Source of the DNA: Candidatus Gracilibacteria bacterium GN02-873 | GTDB lineage: Bacteria > Patescibacteriota > Gracilibacteria > BD1-5 > UBA2023 | NCBI GenBank assembly: GCA_003260345.1 | Contig: MORC01000004.1 | Location: forward strand, 1-19,125 | Direction: 5' to 3' | DNA length: 19,125 nucleotides | Shown: positions 9,708 through 19,125 of the stretch, in pieces | Numbering within the stretch: position 1 is the stretch's first letter | Layout: each line of letters opens with the position of its first letter | Notes under the pieces: model-generated | Told to the model about the DNA's origin: nothing | Seen by the model: only the letters and a program-made list of their open reading frames with translations | Databases searched by the model: none | Made by a program: the position numbers and the translations under genes

Positions 9708-12692
9708 ATGCTAAATCTTTTTTCATTGGGACGCACGGCACTTGGAATAGTGCCAGAAAGCGTCAAGGAAGGAATTACTAACGCAATTTCCAGCAATAAA
9801 GATATTCAGAAACTTCAGAAAAACGAGGTATTTCAGGCCAGTAAAAACTGGCTTGATAACACTTCGCAAAAAGCCAATAATTTTATCAAAGAAACATCAA
9901 AAACAGCACGATATGGCAAACTTTTTTCGGACGAAAAAGAAGCCTATCAGAAAATGAAAAATGATGGAATAGATGATAACGAGGCTTTTGATTTGATTAA
10001 AAAACGACGTCAGGCAATGGCGCAGTTTTATGGTAGCGACAGCAAACTCACAAAAACAGAATCGGACGCACTCAAAAAAATGCGTGCTGACGGAATTGGG
10101 AGTGAGGATGCGTTCAAAGGGCTCATGGAATATAGGAGTGGCTTTGATAATCGCGCGACTCAAATTGCTCACGAAAATCAGCAAGCAAAACAAAAAGCCT
10201 GGGATAAACATTATGAGGAAATGCCTTGGTACAAAAAGGCTGGATATCATGCTTGGATGGCAGGTGTTGGTATTGGCGAAGGCGCGCTCAAAACTGGTAT
10301 CAATACGGCGGATTTTTTGCTTGGTGGAACAGAAACTGGGCGGCAGATGCGTGAAGGTACAGAAATGTGGAATAACAATCCAATGATGAACGGTACAGCT
10401 CGTGGAGTGGGTAATTTCCTTGGAGAAGTGGCAGCGATGGGTGGTACAGCAACAGTTGGCGGTGCAGCGCTTGGAGCAACGAAAACAGGTGCAGCCCTTG
10501 GTATCAATGGTGTGATGACACCAGCAACAACTTGGGGCGGTATGGCCTTGCAAGGCGCTGTGAGTGGCGCAGGATATGGTGCTTGGTCGGAAATTGCTAA
10601 CAAGGGGTCGGAAGCAACGGCTGAAAGTATCGGAAAACAAGCACTCATTGGTGGTGCTGTGGGCGGAGTGGCAACTCCACTCATGGGAAAAGTAATTGTG
10701 CCAGCAGTCGGAAAGGCTATCGGTGGCACTGCTAAGGTTGGTAATGCCTGAATACAAGCATTTAATCATACAGCTGGATCGTTGGATGATAGAGTAGCGA
10801 GCGCACTTGCCGCAATTCGTAAGAGCACAGGACGAAGTATAGCACATACCGGAAACAACATTGCAAATACGGCTATAAACGCCAAAGATGCACTATTCCG
10901 CAAGTTCTTGTCTAATACTTCTGACGATGTAGCTAATATTACTGATGATATTGCTGGTAGTGTTGTAAAAACCTCAAAACTCCAAAATATTAAAAATAAT
11001 ATTGCTGGACTTGATGAACGCGATTTGCAAATTCTCAGAAAAACTACCACTGACGAATATGATGAATGGATAAAATATGCCAAAGATGCAGTAGATAATA
11101 ACTACGCCCAAACGCCGTATCATAAAGGAGCAAAAAAAGCAAACGAGGCAATGAATGCTCTGGAAGAAAAATTACAAGCAAATCAGTTGGCACGAATGGA
11201 AAAAATCCAGAATTCAGGAATTGATAAAATTTCCCTCAATGAAGTTCGCCCAGAAATCATGAAAGACCTTAAAAAAACTTTCAATATTGAGGGGTGGAAA
11301 TATGGAAAGGATGGAGAAATTGTACCAAAAATTGTTCAGGGTCGCAAAAATCTCTTGGACATGAAAAATTCTCGAGACTTGCAGGCTCTATCGATGATCG
11401 ATGATGCACTGAAGGGTGGAAATCCTGCGGAAGTGATGGATACGGTTAAAATATTACAAAATCACCTCTATGATTCATCAACAGGACTCCGAGTGAGCAA
11501 CGATATGAAAAAATTCTTGGAACGCACCACAGGAAAAATCAATCACCAATTCAAAACTACCATGGGCGATGAATACACAAAAATTCTCGCAGAAATGAGT
11601 GATGATATTAAGCTTCAAAAAGAACTTGACCGAATATTTAAGCCATCAGATATTGACGGAGTCACAAACCGCGGAGAACTTGCTATGAAACGAATTTCCA
11701 ACGGAACAACAACCAGTGGAGAAGTCCGAGACTTGGCACTCAAAATCCAAGAAAGAACAGGAATTGACCTTATCAAAGAAGCACGACTTGCTCAAATGAG
11801 TATGGACATTGTCTGAGATACACGATGAGCCAATCTCTTTGGAATCATCAAAGATGGCAAAAACGGAGTAATCAAGAGTGCTTTGGATATGGGAAGAAAT
11901 CTTGTTGCTAATAAGGAAGTAGTGGCGAGGGCGAACACCATTAAAAATATTCTCTGAGTTCCAAAGGATACAAAAATTGCAGGACTGAATCAGGCAATTT
12001 CTGAAATCAAATTCTCCAAAAACGATATCAAGATGATCATAGATATTGCAAAAAATCTCAAAAATAAAACTCCACTCACAAAAATGCAGAACAAAAATCT
12101 GATAACAATTCAAAAACTGGTCGAAGAAAAAATCCCACAAAAAGAGGTAGAAAATTTCAGAAAAACACTACCAAATTATAATTTGGGAAAAGGATTGGAG
12201 AGTAAAGCGGAAATTGAACCAGTAGTGGCGATGAGCAATGCGAGCAAGAGATTTGATGAGAGTTTACAGAGGCTTATTGATAATAAATTAGATGAGACAA
12301 AGCCGATATCTTTGGGAAATCCATGAGACATACTAAAAGAAGCAGGAATTCCAGATTTAGAAATGAAGGTAATAGCTTGAAAATTAAAACAAAAATCCAA
12401 TCAACCAAATCATATATATAATTTAGAAGATTTAAAATGATTGGTGGAAGCAGTGAATGATCCAATAATGGTAGCAAATAGTCGAACAGTAAGAGGCTCA
12501 CAACTTATTGTTACAGAATTATTGGACACTAAAAATAACACCAAGTTTACCGTAGTTTTACGAGTAAAAAATAATAAAATCAATGCCGTAGATAGTATAT
12601 ATGGAAGAAGCAAAAGACAAATTCAGTCCGCTTTTGAAAATCATGAATATACCTATATAAATCAGGAAAAATATGATAATTATATAAAATAA
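9708..12692 (+). CDS. Large phage protein with MuF-C-like C-terminal domain
   Basis: The 994-residue protein has seven in-frame TGAs (10749, 11814, 11826, 11955, 12324, 12378 and 12438, first bases), read as glycine. Residues about 75-103 and 116-143 are a repeat: AYQKMKNDGIDDNEAF and ALKKMRADGIGSEDAF. Residues about 228-347 are very rich in Gly and Ala with few charges (VGGAALGATKTGAALG; GGAVGGVATPLMGK), suggesting membrane insertion. The middle is helical and charged. The last 90 residues (LEDLKGLVEAVNDPIM..., VTELLDTKNNTKFTVVLRV, INAVDSIYGRS, YTYINQEKYDNY) resemble the MuF C-terminal domain, a BECR-type nuclease/toxin-like module found at the end of phage polyvalent proteins. This would be an ejected protein carrying an effector. 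The C-terminal family call is moderate and no catalytic residue can be proved. A promoter for the next RNA gene begins two bases after the stop. Confidence 0.68.
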
Positions 12693-12694
12693 AC

Positions 12695-12722
12695 TTGATT
12701 TCTATGTGTTTTATGATATAAT
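12695..12722 (+). promoter_or_regulatory. Sigma70-type promoter of a small RNA gene
   Basis: TTGATT (12695-12700) and TATAAT (12717-12722) are separated by 16 bases. The predicted start is about 12729-12731, exactly before the structured RNA. No open reading frame starts downstream before the terminator. Confidence 0.72.
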
Positions 12723-12730
12723 GTATTTCA

Positions 12731-12905
12731 CAATTATAGGTAAGTACTCTTAGCTAAGAGAGCATCTACTGGTTAAATCCGTGAACCTAAGAGGAATGAA
12801 ATTTCCCCCCAAAGCAATTGAAGCGGAGGTGCAGATGGTGAGAATCCACACTGGAAAGCCTATGATTTTTATTAAAAATACCACCCGAAAGGGTGGGTTT
12901 TTATT
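12731..12905 (+). ncRNA. Structured small RNA of unknown family
   Basis: This is a stand-alone transcription unit of about 175 bases with its own promoter and a strong terminator. An 8-bp closing helix pairs 12733-12740 (ATTATAGG) with 12859-12866 (CCTATGAT). Inside are GGTT (12771-12774) with AACC (12784-12787); GGAA (12793-12796) with TTCC (12803-12806); and CAG-A-TGG (12832-12838) with CCA-CA-CTG (12846-12853). CTCTTAG (12747-12753) can pair either with an adjacent AAGAG or with CTAAGAG at 12787-12793, so two alternative folds are possible. It does not match any riboswitch, tmRNA, 6S, SRP or RNase P core that I know. It lies between the putative effector gene and the recombinase, so it could regulate lysogeny, act as an RNA antitoxin, or be an attachment-linked RNA; these are guesses. 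Confidence 0.65.
12876..12905 (+). terminator. Rho-independent terminator of the small RNA
   Basis: CCACCC-GAAA-GGGTGG is a perfect stem with a GNRA loop, followed by GTTTTTATTT. It is separate from the RNA's closing helix, which ends ten bases before the terminator. Confidence 0.9.
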
Positions 12906-12964
12906 TGATTTACGTATTTTTTTGACTTTTACTTGTAGAGTATCACTATTATGATGCTTTTATT

Positions 12965-12993
12965 TTTTACTTTTCCTGAAAAATTTCTATACT
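12965..12993 (+). promoter_or_regulatory. Candidate promoter of the recombinase gene
   Basis: TTTTAC (12965-12970) and TATACT (12988-12993) are 17 bases apart, predicting a start near 13000, 17 bases before the ATG. An alternative pair is TTGACT (12922-12927) with TATTAT (12947-12952), but its 19-base spacer is long. Confidence 0.45.
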
Positions 12994-13016
12994 GCTTGCA
13001 ACACTAAATTTTCCCT

Positions 13017-14495
13017 ATGTTACAAGTAGCCCTCTATTACCGCAAATCAACTGATGACGGAAAACGTCAAAAAGCCTCAATTGAAGATCAGAAAAAATGG
13101 GCACATGAATATTTGACTACTATGCAAGACTACAATATAGTTGCAGAATATGAAGAAAAGCAGTCCGCAAAAGCGCCTTGACGCCCCCTCTTCAATGATC
13201 TGATGAGCAAAATATATGCAGGGCAAGTAGATACGGTAATTGTCTGGGCTGTAGATAGACTTTCTCGCAATGAAATTGACGAATGAGCCATTAAATGGGC
13301 TGTACGCAGTGGGAAACTCAAACAAATTATTACTCGTGATGCTACATATACTGAGAACGAACTTTTTGCGATGGGTATTTTTTTATCTATGTCTGCAGAA
13401 GAAATTGCCACTATGAGAAAACGAATTTTGCGCCGTATGGATAATATGGTGCTTAAAGAAGGGAAAGTACCATTTCACGCACCATATGCTTATAAAAATA
13501 TAGGAGAAGGAATGGTGGAGGTTGTCCCAGAAGAAAAAGAAGTGGTTCAGAAAATTTTTCAATTGCGAATTGATGGTATGAGCTACCAGATGATTGCAGA
13601 TGTGCTCAATGATGAATGAATACCTACACGATCAAGAAATATAAAAAAGGCCACTGGAAAGTGGTCAAAAAGTATTATAGAATACATTATAAAAAACGAA
13701 TTCTATATTGGAATTGTGAAATTCATGAATAAGGTTGGAGAGGGAATCTATGAAAAATTTATTACGAGAGATATATTTGAGCAAGCGAATCACTGAAATT
13801 CTTCAAAAATTGTGCGAAAACCGCTCGAATTTCCATTAAAGGGTATATTGCACTATACAGGAGGAAAAACACTCACAGCGACGCGAAAAAAGGGTAAATA
13901 TGTGTACTATCACACAAATGATTGGAGTTTTCGAGTGACACAAAGAGAAATTTTCGAAAAATTAGAAAAAATTGTTGCGCAATGGATTATTCCTGAAGAT
14001 ATTTTGCCGATAGTGCGTGATTATATAGAAAATCAACTTTTTTCCGAACAAAAAGCCATAAATGAAGAAAAAAAGCGATATGAGAAAAAAATGCAAGATC
14101 TCGTTGCTCAGGAATTCAATTTAACTTCAATTTTTTCAAAGTGAAAAATTTCTGAAGAAATGTTTGATTTGCAAAAACAAGAAATTTTTGCTGAAAAAGA
14201 TAAAATTCAAGAAAAAATCAACAAGCTTTCCGCGTTTGAAACTGCGGATTATTTCAAATTTGAAAAAATTATAGAACTCGTTAGTAACCTGCTTCCAGCC
14301 TATAAAAATGGCGATGAATACACAAAAGGGTTAATAGTTCGTGCAGGATTTATAGAACTTTTGATTGATGATGAAAAATCGCTTAAAATAAAAGAAAAAG
14401 AGCCTTTTTATTGGCTCTCTTTGCTACATGTACAAGGTGGTCGGGGTAGCTGGACTTGAACCAGCGACCAATCGGTTATGAGCCGACTGCTCTAA
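13017..14495 (+). CDS. Large serine recombinase (phage integrase)
   Basis: This is 492 codons with six in-frame TGAs (13179, 13284, 13617, 13794, 14142 and 14457, first bases), read as glycine. The N-terminal resolvase domain has the nucleophile S11 in LYYRKSTDD, then ASIEDQKKW and VDRLSRNE. These are the standard serine-recombinase motifs. The recombinase domain follows, with DVLNDEGIPTRSR, whose conserved glycine is a TGA. Next is GILHYTGGKTLTATRKKGKY, the place of the zinc ribbon, then a coiled coil at about 340-410. The zinc-ribbon cysteines are absent; I see no cysteine in the whole protein. Large serine recombinases integrate and excise phage DNA. The frame runs across the 3' half of tRNA-Met on the opposite strand and stops in the anticodon-to-D-arm region. 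The last 15-20 codons therefore come from the host junction, and the free-phage form probably ends differently. Confidence 0.87.
14390..14419 (-). terminator. Terminator of the tRNA-Ser/tRNA-Met unit
   Basis: On the minus strand, AGAGCC-AATAAAAA-GGCTCT is followed by TTTTTCTTT. It starts about 19 bases after the tRNA-Met CCA end and lies inside the 3' end of the recombinase coding sequence. Its position suggests that it came with the phage and now terminates host tRNA transcription. Confidence 0.6.
14438..14495. other. Probable attR: recombinase 3' end overlapping the tRNA 3' half
   Basis: The plus-strand recombinase frame stays open through the minus-strand tRNA from its CCA (14438-14440) to TAA at 14493-14495. 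Phages that integrate at tRNA 3' ends often carry a copy of the tRNA end that restores the gene. The matching left attachment site is outside the window, so the crossover core cannot be defined. Confidence 0.55.
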
Positions 14496-14513
14496 CCACT
14501 GAGCTATACCCCG
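14438..14513 (-). tRNA. tRNA-Met(CAU), elongator type, or tRNA-Ile2(CAU)
   Basis: On the minus strand the acceptor arms CGGGGTA and TACCCCG pair fully, followed by discriminator A and an encoded CCA. The D arm is AGCTCAGTGGTTAGAGC. The anticodon arm is GTCGG-CTCATAA-CCGAT, with anticodon CAT. The T arm is GCTGG-TTCAAGT-CCAGC. The first base pair is C-G rather than the C-A mismatch of initiator tRNA, so this is elongator Met, or Ile2 if C34 is modified to lysidine. It lies 15 bases after tRNA-Ser and is the probable phage integration target. Confidence 0.92.
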
Positions 14514-14528
14514 AAAGTTATTTTCTGC

Positions 14529-14621
14529 TGGCGGTGGGTAGGGGATTCGAACCCCTGCGGCACCTTGCGGCACCCTACAGGTTTAGCAAACCCGCCTCTT
14601 CGGCCTCTTGAGTAACCCACC
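14529..14621 (-). tRNA. tRNA-Ser(GCU)
   Basis: On the minus strand, acceptor GGTGGGT pairs with ACCCACC, with discriminator G and an encoded CCA. The anticodon loop TTGCTAA gives GCT. A long type-II variable arm (GGGTGCCGCAAGGTGCCGC) and the T arm AGGGG-TTCGAAT-CCCCT support serine. It is followed directly by tRNA-Met in the same orientation, sharing the promoter at 14637-14664. Confidence 0.95.
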
Positions 14622-14636
14622 AGATGTTGCGCACGC

Positions 14637-14664
14637 AGTATAAAAATTTTTTTCAAAAAAGCAA
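14637..14664 (-). promoter_or_regulatory. Promoter of the tRNA-Ser/tRNA-Met unit
   Basis: On the minus strand, TTGCTT (14664-14659) and TATACT (14642-14637) are 16 bases apart, in an A/T-tract spacer. Transcription would start about 10 bases before the tRNA-Ser 5' end. Confidence 0.65.
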
Positions 14665-14900
14665 GGCAAAATACAAAAATATTTCTCAGCTTTTTCTCAA
14701 ACCAATAATGTATATTATTTGTGTACAAAATTTCCAAAAATTTTCTCGAACCTACTAATTTTTGCAAAAACAATACTAGACTTTTATATTTTTATATTTT
14801 TTATATAAAAATATTTGTGAAAAAAATATTTTTTTCAAAGATTTTTTTGGCTTAAAATAGAGAAAATTTTATTTTTTTACAAAAAAAGTGAAAAATTCTT

Positions 14901-14928
14901 TTGACTTTTCTTTCTTTTTCAATATAAA
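14901..14928 (+). promoter_or_regulatory. rRNA operon promoter
   Basis: TTGACT (14901-14906) and TATAAA (14923-14928) are separated by 16 bases. A/T-tracts upstream could act as an UP element. It predicts a transcript start near 14935, about 145 bases before mature 16S rRNA. Confidence 0.7.
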
Positions 14929-15081
14929 TTTCCCACTGCCAGCGGGAACACCAATGACAGTATGAACCTTAACATCTCATAAATCAGAAGACAACTTCAA
15001 TATTTATATTGAAGCCTATAATTCTAGATACACAACAATCATTCAAATAAAATCCTATATATTTCTATATGTAGGTCTAAC

Positions 15082-16593
<1,512 letters not shown>

Positions 16594-16882
16594 TCTTATG
16601 TATCTTTATAGTACTTGTCTTCTGATTCATGAGATGCTATGCGTTTCATTCGTTCTTTAACAATCACGAATCAATAAAACTATTATTGAATGTTATCTAA
16701 AAGTAAATGAAAAATAGCAATATTTTTCCAAACAAAAAAACGAGAAACATTGTAATGTAACTGGAAATGAATAAACATTAACAGTCATTCTGTTTCCACC
16801 AAAGAAAATAAATCATTTTATTTTCATACTCAAGATTACGTTCATATCAACATTTAAATATAAATCAAGCGAGAACAAAAAG
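16594..16882 (+). other. 16S-23S spacer, no tRNA, boxA-like element
   Basis: The spacer of about 290 bases holds no tRNA gene. CGTTCTTTAACA (16651-16662) is nearly the bacterial boxA antitermination element (TGCTCTTTAACA in E. coli). A perfect 9-bp hairpin, GAAAATAAA-TCAT-TTTATTTTC (16804-16825), precedes 23S and may be a processing stem. Confidence 0.65.

Positions 16883-19125
<2,243 letters not shown>

Larger units (their letters stand above)
1..14440. mobile_element. Prophage, right part, integrated at a tRNA-Met 3' end
   Basis: This stretch contains two lysin-type peptidases, a portal-like protein, several large virion proteins and a large serine recombinase. The recombinase is the last gene before the host tRNA and rRNA genes. 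The right boundary is placed at the 3' end of the minus-strand tRNA-Met(CAU), because the recombinase frame runs into that tRNA. The left boundary is outside the window. Terminase, major capsid and replication genes are not seen, so only part of the element is visible. In-frame UGA codons are present in the phage genes as in the host, so the phage is adapted to the host code. That this is an intact, inducible prophage is not shown. Confidence 0.8.
14622..15081. other. AT-rich divergent control region between tRNA and rRNA units
   Basis: This 460-base stretch has no credible coding sequence. It holds the tRNA promoter (minus), two adjacent A/T palindromes (14786-14814 and 14818-14837), the rRNA promoter (14901-14928), and a leader of about 145 bases. 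The leader contains a perfect hairpin, CTTCAATA-TTTA-TATTGAAG (14995-15014), and a weaker one at about 15051-15075. Confidence 0.6.

Noticed and set aside
9897..10847. Long minus-strand open frame (316 residues) opposite the large virion gene
   Set aside because: It is rich in Ser, Cys, His and Thr with no recognisable domain, and lies entirely opposite a coherent plus-strand gene; it is a shadow frame.
12731..12866. Known riboswitch or tRNA-like element at the small RNA
   Set aside because: The segments GGTTAAATCC and GGTGAGAATCC recall T-arm or cobalamin elements, but the order and flanking conserved bases do not fit either.
14504..14773. Minus-strand open frame of 89 residues over the tRNA genes
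   Set aside because: It overlaps two well-formed tRNA genes and AT-rich control DNA; it has no homology signal.

Overview
The window suggests a bacterium of the Candidate Phyla Radiation group that reads UGA as glycine (translation table 25), i.e. Gracilibacteria (BD1-5/GN02) or Absconditabacteria (SR1). Every protein gene on either strand is interrupted by in-frame TGA. Reading those TGAs as glycine fuses the fragments into full-length, family-consistent proteins ending at TAA or TAG. I count 29 such TGAs in ten genes. Several fall where the family has a conserved glycine: QNG in the CHAP domain, PKGF in the DUF1353-like protein, and DEGIPT in the recombinase. The 16S rRNA is divergent, and its 3' end lacks the CCUCC anti-Shine-Dalgarno core.

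Positions 1 to about 14440 look like the right part of an integrated phage. From left to right it holds: a DUF1353-like protein (minus strand, cut by the window edge); a papain-like cysteine peptidase with two lysin-type repeats; a small secreted protein of unknown function (minus strand); a CHAP endolysin with the same kind of repeats; a portal-like protein; a second structural protein; a small coiled-coil protein; and two virion proteins of about 995 residues. The first of these large proteins has an embedded CHAP-like peptidase. The second has a glycine-rich segment and a C-terminal domain resembling the MuF-C nuclease/toxin family. After them comes a stand-alone structured RNA gene with its own promoter and terminator, then a large serine recombinase. 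Terminase and capsid genes are not in view and would lie to the left. A 49-bp terminator-plus-promoter cassette is duplicated exactly before the portal and before the next structural gene.

The recombinase reading frame runs into the 3' half of a tRNA-Met(CAU) gene on the opposite strand, so the tRNA 3' end is the likely integration site (attR). A tRNA-Ser(GCU) lies just upstream of that tRNA under a shared minus-strand promoter.

Positions 14622 to 19125 are host chromosome. They hold an AT-rich divergent control region with an rRNA promoter, a 16S rRNA gene, a spacer without tRNA genes but with a boxA-like element, and the first three quarters of a 23S rRNA gene.

Coordinates, codon reading and helices were worked out by eye. 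Family names rest on motifs, not on database searches.
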